Assembly (NCBI GenBank): GCA_944376125.1
Contig: CALWBQ010000010.1
Coordinates: 1-43,437 of the forward strand
Length of the DNA stretch: 43,437 bases
Reading direction: 5' to 3'
DNA from: an uncultured Lachnospiraceae bacterium
Lineage (GTDB): Bacteria; Bacillota; Clostridia; Lachnospirales; Lachnospiraceae
The position numbers and the translations under genes were made by a program. The notes under the pieces were generated by a model, which worked only from the letters and a program-made list of their open reading frames with translations, was not told the origin of the DNA and did no database searches. Positions 8,295 through 17,451 of this stretch are shown here, piece after piece. Numbering within the stretch: the first letter of the stretch is position 1; the number at the start of each line of letters is the position of its first letter.

Positions 8295-9335
8295 CTATTC
8301 TATCCATTGGCCGGAAGAATTGATAGGATAAATCCCGTCAATTACCGTATTGACTGCCATACTCCCGTCAGAATTCAGATAATACCAGATACCTGGATCT
8401 TCTTCCTTCCAGCCAGTGTACATCTTTCCATCCTCCAGAAGGTAATACCAGGATCCGCCGATCTCCTTCCAGCCTGTCTCCATCTTCCCGTCTGTGCCCA
8501 GATAGTACCAGCTGCCATCAATCTGCTGCCACCCCACAGTTTTATATCCGTTTCCATCAAAGTAATACCAGTTTCCCTCAATCTTTTCCCACTGGGAAAC
8601 CGGGGTGGTTCCGTCAGATCGGACGTATTTTTGTCCTTCCTGATAATTTTTCCAGGAACCGCTTGTATCACCCAGGTCATCCAGAAGTGTGTCCTCTGAC
8701 TCCACATACTCTCCGCTCAGCAGGTAATACCTTTCTGCGCTGGTCTCCCCCATGGCCCGGACCTGATAGTAGTAATGGCCCTCCTCCGTCATATAGTCCG
8801 AGAGATCTATGGAAGAGCTCCCCGATGTAATAATCGTAAGCAGGGTTCCATCCCGGTACAGCCTGAGCTGATAGGCTGTGGCAAAGGGGACCTTTTTCCA
8901 TACAGCTACATTGGGATTGCGGCTGCTCCAGCCTGCCTCCTCGGTCTCTCCCAGCTGTGCTCTGGGTACATAGGTGATCCGCACAGTCAGCGTATTGTCA
9001 TCCGCCTTGCTGGCTCGGACAAAGTCGCCGCCCTGTACCTGAACCGCATCAGACAGATATTTGTCTTTAAATGTATCGCTGGTCGTCAAAGTGAGGGTCG
9101 CTGTCACTTTGGAAGCCGGCTTCCATTTTTCCACATTCTTAGACCATTTGACCTCCGCGATCTCACAGTCTGAAGAATCCAGGGTGATCTCCGGTTCCCT
9201 GAGCTCCTCCCCGGTATTGATGACGTCCTCCACCTCAATCGAGATCCTGGACACGCTGGCATATGCCGGCACTGTGATCAAAAGTGCAGCCGACAGGCTG
9301 ATTGCTGCCATGACTAATTTCCGAAACGGTCTCAT
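8295..9335 (-). CDS. Secreted protein with C-terminal choline-binding-type repeats
   Basis: The 346-residue product has an N-terminal signal peptide (basic MRPFRK, hydrophobic core, cleavage near VPAYA at about residue 26). Residues about 28-215 form a beta-rich region with a fibronectin III-like stretch around FATAYQLRLYRDG. The last 100 residues hold about four aromatic repeats of the pattern GxWYYLxxDGKMxTGW, typical of cell-wall-binding (choline-binding/glucan-binding) modules, and end in an unpaired repeat. GGAGGGG precedes the ATG. It is paralogous over its length to the next gene upstream (9474-10736) and probably derives from a tandem duplication. It likely sits on the cell surface; no catalytic domain is recognisable. 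Confidence 0.85.
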   Translation of the reverse strand: MRPFRKLVMAAISLSAALLITVPAYASVSRISIEVEDVINTGEELREPEITLDSSDCEIAEVKWSKNVEKWKPASKVTATLTLTTSDTFKDKYLSDAVQVQGGDFVRASKADDNTLTVRITYVPRAQLGETEEAGWSSRNPNVAVWKKVPFATAYQLRLYRDGTLLTIITSGSSSIDLSDYMTEEGHYYYQVRAMGETSAERYYLLSGEYVESEDTLLDDLGDTSGSWKNYQEGQKYVRSDGTTPVSQWEKIEGNWYYFDGNGYKTVGWQQIDGSWYYLGTDGKMETGWKEIGGSWYYLLEDGKMYTGWKEEDPGIWYYLNSDGSMAVNTVIDGIYPINSSGQWIE

Positions 9336-9364
9336 TTCTGCCCCTCCATCTCTTTAACAATCGC

Positions 9365-9390
9365 ATAGCGCCAGTATACACTGACGCTAT
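9365..9390. promoter_or_regulatory. 26-bp palindrome in the leader of the secreted repeat protein gene
   Basis: The segment reads ATAGCG, one non-Watson-Crick position, CAGT, a GTAT centre, then the mirror image ending CGCTAT. It lies 30 bp upstream of the start codon at 9335. It could be an operator for a dimeric regulator, or an RNA hairpin in the leader that controls translation or processing. A weak -10-like box lies just upstream on the minus strand (9395-9405), but no clear -35 box was found. Confidence 0.5.
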
Positions 9391-9473
9391 AGATATGGTA
9401 GCACAATTTTATGTTTTTTCTATGAATTTCCGGCAGTCATTTTCTTTTTGTCCGTGCTTCTGTGAGCTTTCTT

Positions 9474-10736
9474 CTACTGCTTGGCAGTCATGCTGTCCTT
9501 GTTCCACACTCCCTGGGCATCGACTGTGAATCCATTAATTACTGTGCTGACAGCCTTCTCTCCGCTGCCAGGGTAGAAATAGTACCACTGGCCGCCAACT
9601 TCATTCCAGCCTTCTGCCATGACGCCGCTGGCATTGACAAAATAGGTCTTTCCATCAATCTGGATCCAAGAATTGGTGCACATTGCACCTTCCGGGCCTC
9701 CCTCATTGGGATTCAAATAATACCAGACATTGCCCTCCTTCAGCCAGCCTACCTGCATGGCCCCCTCCGGGCCTCCTTCATTGGGACTCAGATAGTACCA
9801 GATATTGTTTACCTGCTGCCAGCCCTTCAGCATCTTCCCGTCAGCATCAAACAGATACCAGCGTCCATCCACCTTGAGCCAGCCGTTCCTCTGGTAGGAA
9901 CCGTCCGGATAGCGGAAATACCAGGTTCCATTCTGCTGCTGCCAGCCCACGCTGGTAATACCGCCGGAATTGGTCATCCCCTCCTCCAGATTCTGCCCGG
10001 TACCGTCAGACACCTCATCGGATTCAATATAAAGTTCATCTGACACTGTCCATTCACTCTTTTTTCCGTACTCTGCTTCCGTAGTATTGGAAGGGACCGT
10101 GCGAACACGGAAAATGTAAGTTCCCCGCTTCGTCATATAAGGATACAGATTCACCGATGTCCCTCTATAATTTTCCAGTTTCTTTACAATCGTGCCTCCC
10201 CGATACAGATACACATCGTAGGCCCCTGAAGATGCCGTCTTGTCATCCGGTGCCGTCCATCTGGCCTGGCCCAGAGAACTTCCCCAATAGGCATCGGCCG
10301 GATAGTCGAACTGTCCCTTTACAGCCCTTGCCTGGACAGTAACGACCAGACGGCCGCCGCTGGTGCTGGAGGTAACGTAATCCGCCCCATTGACCGACAC
10401 TCTGCTGGAGCTGTAGCTGCTGCGGAAATAGTAATCGTCCACAGGTTCCAGATACACCTTCAGCTTCGGCGTGTCGCCGATCCCCATGCGTTTATTGGTG
10501 GACGTTGACCAGGCCACATCCACAATGTCATATTTGGATGATGTCGTATAGACATAATTCGAGTCCCCCGTATTGCCGATAGACATATCCGGCAGCGTCT
10601 CCCCCACTTTCAGATCCGTATTTACCCGAAAGCTGACGCTAGTGATTGCGGTTCTGGCCCACGCAGGCATTGCGGGCAATATTGTCAAAACGGAGGCCGT
10701 TATTGCGATTTGAATCAATCTTCGTAGTTTACTCAT
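9474..10736 (-). CDS. Secreted protein with choline-binding-type repeats, paralogue of the downstream gene
   Basis: From the chosen start the product has 420 residues. A signal peptide (MSKLRRLIQ, hydrophobic core, cleavage near MPAWA) is followed by a beta-rich domain of about 220 residues that shares layout with the neighbour, including a YDVYLYRGG stretch and a PYMTKRGTYIFRVR stretch. The C-terminal 165 residues hold about six WYY-type repeats. Two of these carry the insertion NEGGPEGAM and are nearly identical, showing recent repeat duplication. The ATG at 10736 is preferred because GGAGGAGGAAC stands directly upstream; an ATG at 10772 would lie within the promoter. The ligand of the repeats is not known for this organism group. 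Confidence 0.85.
   Translation of the reverse strand: MSKLRRLIQIAITASVLTILPAMPAWARTAITSVSFRVNTDLKVGETLPDMSIGNTGDSNYVYTTSSKYDIVDVAWSTSTNKRMGIGDTPKLKVYLEPVDDYYFRSSYSSSRVSVNGADYVTSSTSGGRLVVTVQARAVKGQFDYPADAYWGSSLGQARWTAPDDKTASSGAYDVYLYRGGTIVKKLENYRGTSVNLYPYMTKRGTYIFRVRTVPSNTTEAEYGKKSEWTVSDELYIESDEVSDGTGQNLEEGMTNSGGITSVGWQQQNGTWYFRYPDGSYQRNGWLKVDGRWYLFDADGKMLKGWQQVNNIWYYLSPNEGGPEGAMQVGWLKEGNVWYYLNPNEGGPEGAMCTNSWIQIDGKTYFVNASGVMAEGWNEVGGQWYYFYPGSGEKAVSTVINGFTVDAQGVWNKDSMTAKQ
9683..9810 (-). repeat. 75-bp tandem duplication inside the repeat domain
   Basis: The segments starting at 9691 and 9766 share a nearly identical run of about 45 bases with a period of 75 bp, which is 25 codons. They encode two successive WYYL-NPNEGGPEGAM-type repeats. 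The high DNA-level identity indicates recent in-frame expansion. Confidence 0.75.
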
Positions 10737-10761
10737 AAGTTCCTCCTCCTCTCCTGATTTC

Positions 10762-10790
10762 ATTATAAACAATCACAAAAAAAATCGCAA
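10762..10790 (-). promoter_or_regulatory. Predicted promoter of the paired secreted repeat protein genes
   Basis: On the minus strand TTGCGA (10785-10790) and TATAAT (10762-10767) are separated by 17 bp, and the spacer contains a run of eight T residues. The start of transcription would be near 10755, giving a leader of about 20 nt to the ATG at 10736. Confidence 0.8.
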
Positions 10791-10837
10791 CTTACAATAT
10801 TCTGACATTTTTCTGACCAGAAAATCTGTTTTGTACC

Positions 10838-10881
10838 AAAAAAGGTAAGGATTCCTTTTTGGGAAAATCCTTACCTTTTTC
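10838..10881. terminator. Intrinsic terminator at the end of the ribosomal protein operon
   Basis: GGTAAGGAT (10844-10852) pairs with ATCCTTACC (10867-10875), flanked by an A-tract on the left and a T-tract on the right, so the hairpin carries a U-tail in either direction. It lies about 50 bp downstream of the rplQ stop on the minus strand and closes the long S10-spc-alpha block. Confidence 0.9.
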
Positions 10882-10932
10882 TCACATACCATCAAACGGT
10901 CAGCACCGCTTAACAGAGCTTTCACAGTAATA

Positions 10933-11469
10933 TTATACTAACTCAATGAGTACTTCCATCGCAGCATCGCCCTTGCGCTGCCCAATCTTTACGATTCTGG
11001 TGTAACCGCCGTTGCGGGATGTGTACTTGGGAGCAATCTCATCAAACAGCTTTGCTACCAGGTCAACGGACTTGGTATTTTTCTTTCTCCCGGCCTTCTG
11101 TGCGGGAACCTCAGTTACACCGTACAGAACCTTCATAATCTGTCTTCTGGCATGAAGTCTGGAAGGCATATCCTTCTTGATCTCCTTCTCCACCTCATCG
11201 TACACTGTCACTTTCTTGCCGTCTACGACTTCCTTTACTCTCTTGCCGTCCTTGTCTTTGCGGGCAACCTTAGCAGTTACCTTTACGGTCTCGAAGTTGT
11301 CCTTCTCTTTTACAGCCAGTGCAATCAGACCCTCTGCGATCTTGCGAATCTCTTTCGCTCTCGCCTCAGTGGTCTTAATCTTTCCATTGTAGATCAAAGC
11401 GGTAACCTGGTTTCTCAGAAGAGCCTTTCTCTGATCAGAAGTTTTGCCTAATTTTCTATACTTTGCCAT
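10933..11469 (-). CDS. rplQ: 50S ribosomal protein L17, long form
   Basis: The product has 178 residues from the ATG at 11469, against about 115-130 in most bacteria. The N-terminal L17 core ([20 protein letters not shown], then [13 protein letters not shown]) and C-terminal [22 protein letters not shown] are standard. The extra length is a lysine-rich insertion at about residues 65-105 ([20 protein letters not shown] and following). GGAGG lies ten bases before the chosen start; an in-frame start 36 bases upstream lacks support. L17 sits by the peptide exit tunnel. Last gene of the block. Confidence 0.96.
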   Translation of the reverse strand: MAKYRKLGKTSDQRKALLRNQVTALIYNGKIKTTEARAKEIRKIAEGLIALAVKEKDNFETVKVTAKVARKDKDGKRVKEVVDGKKVTVYDEVEKEIKKDMPSRLHARRQIMKVLYGVTEVPAQKAGRKKNTKSVDLVAKLFDEIAPKYTSRNGGYTRIVKIGQRKGDAAMEVLIELV

Positions 11470-11572
11470 GATAATTCTTCCTCCATTTGTGGAACACTCT
11501 GCCACGCTTCTTCGGTCTTACTGACAGAATGCTTTTCTCCATAAATCAGTTTCTTACCGCAGGGATGATGTT

Positions 11573-12532
11573 TTACTCATCGCTGGGGTTGAGCTGCAGA
11601 CCCAGCTCTTTCAGCTTGGCCAGAACCTCCTCCAGAGACTTGCGGCCAAGGTTGCGAACCTTCATCATATCTTCGGAAGTGCGGTTGCACAGTTCCTCCA
11701 CAGTATTGATTCCGGCACGCTTCAGACAATTATAAGAACGAACGGACAACTCCAGTTCGTCGATATTCATCTCTAATACTTTTTCTTTTTCATTGTCTTC
11801 CTTCTCCACCATGACCTCAGCAGTCTTAGCATTTTCGGAAAGATCAATGAACAGGTTGAGATGCTCACTCAGAACTTTTGCCGCGAGGCTGACAGCCTCA
11901 TCAGGAGCCAGAGTTCCGTTGGTGAACACATCCAAGGTCAGTTTATCGAAATCGGTAATCTGCCCCACACGAGTATTTTCCACTGACAGGTTTACGCGCT
12001 CCACCGGAGTATAGATGGAATCCACTGCGATCACGCCAATCGGCATGTCCTCTGTCTTATTCTTATCTGCGCTGACATAGCCGCGGCCCTTTGTGATCGT
12101 CAGCTCCATGTAGAACTTGCTGTCCGTACCGCCGCTGAGGGTTGCAATCACCTGCTCCGGGTTCATAATCTCAATGTCAGCATCCGCCTGGATATCAGCG
12201 CCTGTGATAACCCCCTCACCCTCATACTCAATGTACGCAATCTTGGGCTCGTTGGTATCGCTGGTGTTTCGGATCGCCAGGCTCTTGATGTTCATAATAA
12301 TCTCAGTCACATCCTCTTTCACGCCGGGAATGGAACTGAATTCATGCAAAACGCCGTCGATTTTCACCTGACTGACTGCTGCACCAGGCAAAGAGGAAAG
12401 CATAATTCTCCTAAGAGAATTCCCCAGTGTGGTACCGTAGCCTCTCTCAAGCGGTTCTACTACAAATTTGCCGTATTTCTTATCTTCTGAAATCTCTGCA
12501 ATCTCAATGTTTGGTTTCTCAAAATCGAACAC
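11573..12532 (-). CDS. rpoA: RNA polymerase alpha subunit
   Basis: The 319-residue protein has the alpha N-terminal dimerisation domain ([25 protein letters not shown] at about residues 24-50) and the C-terminal domain that contacts UP elements and regulators ([22 protein letters not shown] and [11 protein letters not shown]). It starts with GTG at 12532: AGGAGGGG lies eight bases upstream and the sequence after it, [14 protein letters not shown], is the family N-terminus. A longer frame to 12604 would include the ribosome binding site and is rejected. It lies between rpsD and rplQ, the usual alpha-operon order. Confidence 0.98.
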   Translation of the reverse strand: MFDFEKPNIEIAEISEDKKYGKFVVEPLERGYGTTLGNSLRRIMLSSLPGAAVSQVKIDGVLHEFSSIPGVKEDVTEIIMNIKSLAIRNTSDTNEPKIAYIEYEGEGVITGADIQADADIEIMNPEQVIATLSGGTDSKFYMELTITKGRGYVSADKNKTEDMPIGVIAVDSIYTPVERVNLSVENTRVGQITDFDKLTLDVFTNGTLAPDEAVSLAAKVLSEHLNLFIDLSENAKTAEVMVEKEDNEKEKVLEMNIDELELSVRSYNCLKRAGINTVEELCNRTSEDMMKVRNLGRKSLEEVLAKLKELGLQLNPSDE

Positions 12533-12631
12533 TAACAGCCCCTCCTTCTGGGTTCTATTCCTATTCTTGAGGGTTCCATAAACCACACTCTGGCCCGCCT
12601 GCAAAGGCAGACCAAAGCGATAAACGGCTTA

Positions 12632-13225
12632 TTATTTGGAATACAACTCGACGATAAGCATTTCGTTTACAGGAACATCAATCTCGTCTCTGGTCGGGAG
12701 TTCTTTAACAGTTCCCTTCAGAGCCTCCTGATCCATCTCGATCCATGCGGGCACCATGCGGCCGCCGGTCACTTCCAGGATATCTTTGTATCTCTGAGCG
12801 GATTTGTATTTCTCCTTGATCTCGACCACATCACCAGCCTTTACCTGGTAGGACGGAATGTTTACGCACTTGCCATTCACCAGAACATGTTTGTGATCTA
12901 CGATCTGTCTCGCTTCTTTTCTGGTTCTGCCCAGTCCCATGCGGAACAGAACATTGTCCAGACGGCATTCCAGCATAACCATCAGATTCTCACCGGTCTG
13001 ACCGCTCATGCGGCTGGCCTTCTCGTAATAATTGCGGAAGGGCTTCTCCAGTACGCCATAGATGAATTTTGCTTTCTGCTTTTCTCTCAGCTGAGTGCCA
13101 TACTCACTCATCTTCTTGTTTGCTCTTTTAGATTCTCTGTTAGACTTTTTATCAATTCCTAAATAGATTGGATCCAGGCCAAGGGATCTACATCTTTTAA
13201 GAACAGGAACTCTATCAACTGCCAC
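12632..13225 (-). CDS. rpsD: 30S ribosomal protein S4
   Basis: The 197-residue protein has the S4 fold: an N-terminal region with only one cysteine (so the zinc-free form), followed by the S4 RNA-binding domain with LECRLDNVLFRMGLGRTRKEARQIVDHKHVLVNGK at about residues 85-120. S4 nucleates assembly of the 30S subunit by binding 16S rRNA and in other bacteria represses its own operon. It sits between rpsK and rpoA, with a 16-bp gap from rpsK. Confidence 0.98.
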   Translation of the reverse strand: MAVDRVPVLKRCRSLGLDPIYLGIDKKSNRESKRANKKMSEYGTQLREKQKAKFIYGVLEKPFRNYYEKASRMSGQTGENLMVMLECRLDNVLFRMGLGRTRKEARQIVDHKHVLVNGKCVNIPSYQVKAGDVVEIKEKYKSAQRYKDILEVTGGRMVPAWIEMDQEALKGTVKELPTRDEIDVPVNEMLIVELYSK

Positions 13226-13241
13226 TTTACTTACCTCCTAA

Positions 13242-13643
13242 TTAGACTCTTCTACGCTTTGGCGGACGGCATCCGTTGTGTGGTACCGGTGTAACGTCCT
13301 TAATGCTGGTTACTTCCAGGCCGCATGCCTGCAGTGCGCGGATTGCTGCTTCGCGTCCTGAGCCAGGACCCTTTACCATAACATCTACTGATTTTAAGCC
13401 ATGTACAAGAGCTGCCTTTGTAGCAGTTTCTGCTGCCATCTGAGCCGCATATGGAGTAGATTTCCTTGAACCTCTAAATCCCAGACCACCAGCACTTGCC
13501 CATGATAAGGCATTACCCTGTGCATCCGTTAAAGTCACAATCGTGTTGTTAAAAGATGACTGGATGTGTGCTTGTCCGCGTTCAACGTTTTTCTTTACAC
13601 GCTTTTTTGTCACTTTCTTTGCAGTGGACACTTTTTTAGCCAT
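13242..13643 (-). CDS. rpsK: 30S ribosomal protein S11
   Basis: The 133-residue protein has a basic N-terminus, then [15 protein letters not shown], the [19 protein letters not shown] stretch, and the C-terminal [14 protein letters not shown]11 forms part of the mRNA exit platform of the 30S subunit. The ribosome binding site is weak (TAGG rather than GGAGG), and the 101-bp gap from rpsM is longer than the other gaps in this part of the operon; no clear promoter or terminator was found there. Confidence 0.98.
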   Translation of the reverse strand: MAKKVSTAKKVTKKRVKKNVERGQAHIQSSFNNTIVTLTDAQGNALSWASAGGLGFRGSRKSTPYAAQMAAETATKAALVHGLKSVDVMVKGPGSGREAAIRALQACGLEVTSIKDVTPVPHNGCRPPKRRRV

Positions 13644-13744
13644 TTTAAACTAACCTACTTTCTTTGCTTCTTCCTAGAATCCGTTATTCCTGTTTTTAAA
13701 ACATATAACCCGATTCCTGTTACTAGTTCTCAATTAACGTTTCT

Positions 13745-14113
13745 TTACTTCTTCTTATTTGCTACAGTCTTTCTCGGTCCCTTGCGTGTTCTGGCATTGG
13801 TCTTTGTCTTCTGACCGCGAACCGGCAGACTCTTTCTGTGGCGGATACCGCGATAGCAGCCAATCTCCTGGAGACGCTTGATGTTCATTGCGATCTCTCT
13901 GCGCAGATCACCTTCTACTACCTGGGTCTCAGCGATGATAGCAGCCAGTTTCTTCACTTCGTCGTCAGTCAGATCCTTAACGCGGGTATTCGGGTTCACT
14001 CCAGCCTCAGCCAGAATACGGTTGGAGCTTGAGCGGCCGATGCCGTAGATGTAGGTCAGACCGATTTCAACACGTTTTTCTCTTGGTAAGTCAACACCTG
14101 AAATACGAGCCAT
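13745..14113 (-). CDS. rpsM: 30S ribosomal protein S13
   Basis: The 122-residue protein has the N-terminal [25 protein letters not shown] (helix-two-turn-helix region), the [17 protein letters not shown] core, and the basic C-terminal tail [14 protein letters not shown] that touches tRNA and the subunit interface. It lies 28 bp after rpmJ and begins the alpha-operon gene order rpsM-rpsK-rpsD-rpoA-rplQ. Confidence 0.98.
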   Translation of the reverse strand: MARISGVDLPREKRVEIGLTYIYGIGRSSSNRILAEAGVNPNTRVKDLTDDEVKKLAAIIAETQVVEGDLRREIAMNIKRLQEIGCYRGIRHRKSLPVRGQKTKTNARTRKGPRKTVANKKK

Positions 14114-14141
14114 GTGTGTAGTACACCTCCTAAATGATTAA

Positions 14142-14255
14142 TTAACCTTGCCTCTGCTTATGCTTCGGATTTTCACAAATTACTCTGATACTGCCTTTTC
14201 TCTTTATGATCTTGCACTTCTCGCAGATCGGTTTAACAGAACTTCTAACCTTCAC
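14142..14255 (-). CDS. rpmJ: 50S ribosomal protein L36
   Basis: This 37-residue gene starts with GTG at 14255, with AAAGGAG eight bases upstream, and stops with TAA at 14142-14144. The product begins [20 protein letters not shown] and has the zinc ligands Cys11, Cys14, Cys27 and His32, so it is the zinc-binding form. It sits between infA and rpsM, its normal place in Firmicutes. Confidence 0.96.
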   Translation of the reverse strand: MKVRSSVKPICEKCKIIKRKGSIRVICENPKHKQRQG

Positions 14256-14335
14256 AGTAATTCTCCTTTCTATAAACCAACAGAGTTGCTAAAGCATTAT
14301 ACCACCAAAGATTGGATAATGCAAGCACTTCTTTT

Positions 14336-14554
14336 TTATTTATCGCGCCAAATGATGCGCCCCTTAGATAAGTCATAAGGTGACATTTCCAGAGTGACAC
14401 GATCCCCTGGCAGGATGCGGATATAATTCATTCTCAGCTTTCCGCTGATTGTAGCCAGTACCCTATGGCCATTTTCCAGCTCTACCTGGAACATAGCATT
14501 AGGAAGTTTCTCGACCACAGTACCTTCGATTTCAATTACATCGGCTTTGGACAT
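14336..14554 (-). CDS. infA: Translation initiation factor IF-1
   Basis: The 72-residue protein has the OB-fold typical of IF-1: [20 protein letters not shown], then [22 protein letters not shown] and [15 protein letters not shown]-1 binds the A site of the 30S subunit and cooperates with IF-2 and IF-3. AAGGAGG precedes the ATG. It lies between map and rpmJ. Confidence 0.98.
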   Translation of the reverse strand: MSKADVIEIEGTVVEKLPNAMFQVELENGHRVLATISGKLRMNYIRILPGDRVTLEMSPYDLSKGRIIWRDK

Positions 14555-14601
14555 TCCTCATTTCCTCCTTTTTTGATAACCCGCTGTCTCCAGCAAAATA
14601 T

Positions 14602-15369
14602 TTACTGTTCTCTATCCTCATCTGACAAAGACAGGATCTCCGGTCCGTCTTCCGTGATCAATATGGTATTTTCGTAATGAGCAGCCAGGGAACCGTCATC
14701 TGTTACCACAGTCCAGTCGTCATCCAGCCAGACCACATCGTAGCGGCCTGCCGTTATCATCGGCTCAACAGCCAGGGTCATTCCCGGCTCCAGGCGGATT
14801 CCCTTTCTCTTCTGTGAAAAGTTTGGAACTTCCGGCTCCTCGTGAAGTTTCGTTCCGATTCCATGTCCCACCAGGTCTCTCACCACGCCATAGCCAAAGC
14901 TCTCGGCGTATTTCTGGATGGCGGCTGAGATATCATTCAAATGATTTCCCGGCACTGCAAACTTAATTCCCTCAAAGAAGCTCTGTCTGGTCACCTCGAT
15001 CAGCTTCGCAGCCTCCGGACTGATGGTCCCCACCCCATGGGTGCGGGCAGCATCAGAGTGGTAACCCTGCCAGATAACGCCTGCATCCAGGCTGACAATG
15101 TCACCTTCCCGGAGAATGTGATGCTTATTCGGAATACCATGAACCACTTCATCGTTCACAGAAACGCAGATAGATGCCGGATAGCCATTATAATTTTTGA
15201 AGGACGGGATACATCCATAGCTTCTGATGAGGCGCTCGCCCAGGCGGTCGATATCCATAGTGCTCATCCCCGGCTCAATAGCCTTTCCCAGCTCCTCATG
15301 GACTTTGGCGAGAATCTTTCCCGCCTCTCTCATCAGTTTGATTTCTCTTTCCGATTTAATGGATACCAT
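14602..15369 (-). CDS. map: Methionine aminopeptidase, type I
   Basis: The 255-residue enzyme removes the initiator methionine from nascent proteins. The five metal ligands are visible: Asp in SLDAGV, Asp in HSDAARTHG, His in GHGIGTKLHEEP, Glu in AVEPMIT and Glu in HYENT. There is no N-terminal zinc-finger or SH3-binding extension. It starts three bases after the adk stop, so the two are probably translated in concert. Confidence 0.97.
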   Translation of the reverse strand: MVSIKSEREIKLMREAGKILAKVHEELGKAIEPGMSTMDIDRLGERLIRSYGCIPSFKNYNGYPASICVSVNDEVVHGIPNKHHILREGDIVSLDAGVIWQGYHSDAARTHGVGTISPEAAKLIEVTRQSFFEGIKFAVPGNHLNDISAAIQKYAESFGYGVVRDLVGHGIGTKLHEEPEVPNFSQKRKGIRLEPGMTLAVEPMITAGRYDVVWLDDDWTVVTDDGSLAAHYENTILITEDGPEILSLSDEDREQ

Positions 15370-15372
15370 GTT

Positions 15373-16017
15373 CTATGCTCCTAAAATCTTCACAATGTCC
15401 TGAAATACAGCTTCTAAATCTTTTGTCCCGTCTACCTCAGCCAGCACGCCTGCCTTCTTATAATAATCGATCAGCGGCTGTGTCTGGTCATGGTAAACAT
15501 CCAGACGTTTCTTTACGGTCTCCGGCTTATCATCATCTCTCAGGACCAGAGGTTCGCCGCAGACATCGCACACATTTTCTGTCTTTGGAGGATTATATAC
15601 AGTGTGATAGGTCTGACCGCATTTTAAGCAGGCCCGCCTTCCGGACATGCGGCTGATAATGTTCTCATCAGGCACATCTACATTGATTGCATAATCAATC
15701 TGCTCCCCCATATTCGCCAGGGCCTTCGTCAAGCTCTCTGCCTGAGGGATCGTCCGTGGAAAGCCGTCCAGCACATAACCGTTTTTGCAGTCATCCTCCT
15801 GAATCCGGTCCAGCAGCATGCCGATTGTAATCTCATCCGGAACCAGCTGTCCCTGATCCATAAACACCTTGGCTTTCATTCCCAGCTCCGTCTGTCCCTT
15901 AATGTTAGCTCTGAAAATATCGCCTGTTGAAATATGAGGAATTCCATATTTGGCGGAGATCTTCTTTGCCTGAGTTCCTTTTCCTGCGCCGGGAGCGCCT
16001 AACATGACAATTTTCAT
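15373..16017 (-). CDS. adk: Adenylate kinase with zinc-binding LID
   Basis: The 214-residue enzyme interconverts ATP plus AMP and two ADP. The P-loop [10 protein letters not shown] is at residues 7-16, the AMP-site GDIFR and DGFPRT motifs follow, and the LID has four cysteines (CLKCG and CDVCG) that should bind a structural zinc, as in Gram-positive long-form enzymes. The ATG at 16017 follows GGAGGAG by six bases; a longer in-frame start at 16104 lies in the secY-adk spacer and is rejected. Confidence 0.97.
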   Translation of the reverse strand: MKIVMLGAPGAGKGTQAKKISAKYGIPHISTGDIFRANIKGQTELGMKAKVFMDQGQLVPDEITIGMLLDRIQEDDCKNGYVLDGFPRTIPQAESLTKALANMGEQIDYAINVDVPDENIISRMSGRRACLKCGQTYHTVYNPPKTENVCDVCGEPLVLRDDDKPETVKKRLDVYHDQTQPLIDYYKKAGVLAEVDGTKDLEAVFQDIVKILGA

Positions 16018-16131
16018 TGCGTACTCCTCCTCTCTGGATGGCGTGTATATCATATGTCCGGCATCACGTTCCGGACAGTTCTTTCGTAACACCAGAAGAA
16101 ACACCCATTTCAGGGTGCTTCTCCTATGGTT

Positions 16132-17448
16132 TTAATCGTTCAAAAATCCTTTGTAGTTCCGCACTAACATCTGAGACTCGATCGCCTTCACTGTCTCCAG
16201 CACAACACCCACAATAATGATCAGGGATGTACCAGAAAATGAGATGCGGCTTACGTTAAATACGCCGGACACCACGATGGGGATCACAGCTACTATGATC
16301 AGGCCGCATGCGCCGATAAACACAATATAGTTTAAGATCTTGTTCAGATAGTCAGAAGTTGGCTTACCCGGACGGATACCGGGAATAAAGCCTCCGGACT
16401 TCTTCATATTGTTGGCTACTTCCAGCGGATTGAATGTGATCGATGTATAGAAATACGCGAACACGATGATCAGCGCAATATACAGGATCAAACCGATGGA
16501 ATAGACCGGGGCTTCCGGTCTGCACCAGGAAGAAGAGCTCAGTACCAAGAGGATCTGACCGCCCACGGTGCTGTAGTCAATCTGGAAGAAGGAGGCAATT
16601 ACAACCGGCATGGACATCAAAGAAGAAGCGAAAATAACCGGGATAACACCAGCAGTGTTTACTTTCAGCGGGATGTGGGAGGACTGGCCTCCGATCATCC
16701 GACGTCCCTGCATCTTCTTAGAATACTGTACCGGGATTCTTCTCTCTGCGCTGTTGAGAACAACGACAAAGACAACCATGGCAAAGAGGATTGCAAGGAT
16801 GATCACCGCGATCACCACGCCTTCCGCCACGTTTTTGCCCTGGAGGAAACGGGTGTACAGCGCTCTGACATCACTGGGGATACTGGAGATAATATTGAAG
16901 AGCAGGACGATGGAGATACCATTGCCCACACCCTTTTCTGTGATTCTCTCACCGATCCACATCAGCAGCGCACTGCCCGTGGTCATGGTTACGACTGCAA
17001 CGATAACGCTCCAGGCATTATAATTGTACAGCAGGCCGCGGCCGCCGAAGCCCACCGCCATTGCTATTGATTCGATCAGAGCCAGGGCGACCGTCACATA
17101 GCGGGTATACTCCAAAATCTTCTTTCTTCCATCCTCACCGTCGCGCTGCATCTCCTCCAGCTTGGGGATCGCAATGGTTAAAAGCTGCATGATGATGGAC
17201 GAAGTGATATATGGAGTAATGCTTAGAGCGAAGATAGACAGGTTCTCAAAAGAGTTTCCTGTCATCGCATTGAAAAAGCCCATGTGCTCGCCGATCGTGT
17301 TCTGAAAGAACTCGCTCAGATAGGTCGGGTTCACTCCCGGTACCGGGAGCTGTGAACCAAACCGAATCACAAGCAGCATTCCAAAAGTATACAGAAGTTT
17401 CTTCCGGATATCTTTTATCTTGAATGCATTCACTAGTGTTTGAAACAT
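16132..17448 (-). CDS. secY: Protein translocase subunit SecY
   Basis: The 438-residue protein has about ten transmembrane helices and family motifs including LLYTFGMLLVIRFGSQLPVPG near the N-terminus, ITPYITSSIIMQLL (about residues 75-90) and the cytoplasmic loops rich in Arg. SecY is the channel of the SecYEG translocon. It lies three bases downstream of the rplO stop and upstream of adk, the standard spc-operon order. The loop around residues 300-315 (SSSSWCRPEAPVYS) is slightly unusual but in frame. Confidence 0.97.
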   Translation of the reverse strand: MFQTLVNAFKIKDIRKKLLYTFGMLLVIRFGSQLPVPGVNPTYLSEFFQNTIGEHMGFFNAMTGNSFENLSIFALSITPYITSSIIMQLLTIAIPKLEEMQRDGEDGRKKILEYTRYVTVALALIESIAMAVGFGGRGLLYNYNAWSVIVAVVTMTTGSALLMWIGERITEKGVGNGISIVLLFNIISSIPSDVRALYTRFLQGKNVAEGVVIAVIILAILFAMVVFVVVLNSAERRIPVQYSKKMQGRRMIGGQSSHIPLKVNTAGVIPVIFASSLMSMPVVIASFFQIDYSTVGGQILLVLSSSSWCRPEAPVYSIGLILYIALIIVFAYFYTSITFNPLEVANNMKKSGGFIPGIRPGKPTSDYLNKILNYIVFIGACGLIIVAVIPIVVSGVFNVSRISFSGTSLIIIVGVVLETVKAIESQMLVRNYKGFLND

Positions 17449-17451
17449 AAA

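Noticed and set aside
8160..8300. A riboswitch upstream of the ECF genes
   Set aside because: The 5' region of ecfA1 is only about 50 nt from the predicted start, too short for a known vitamin riboswitch, and no conserved core was seen.
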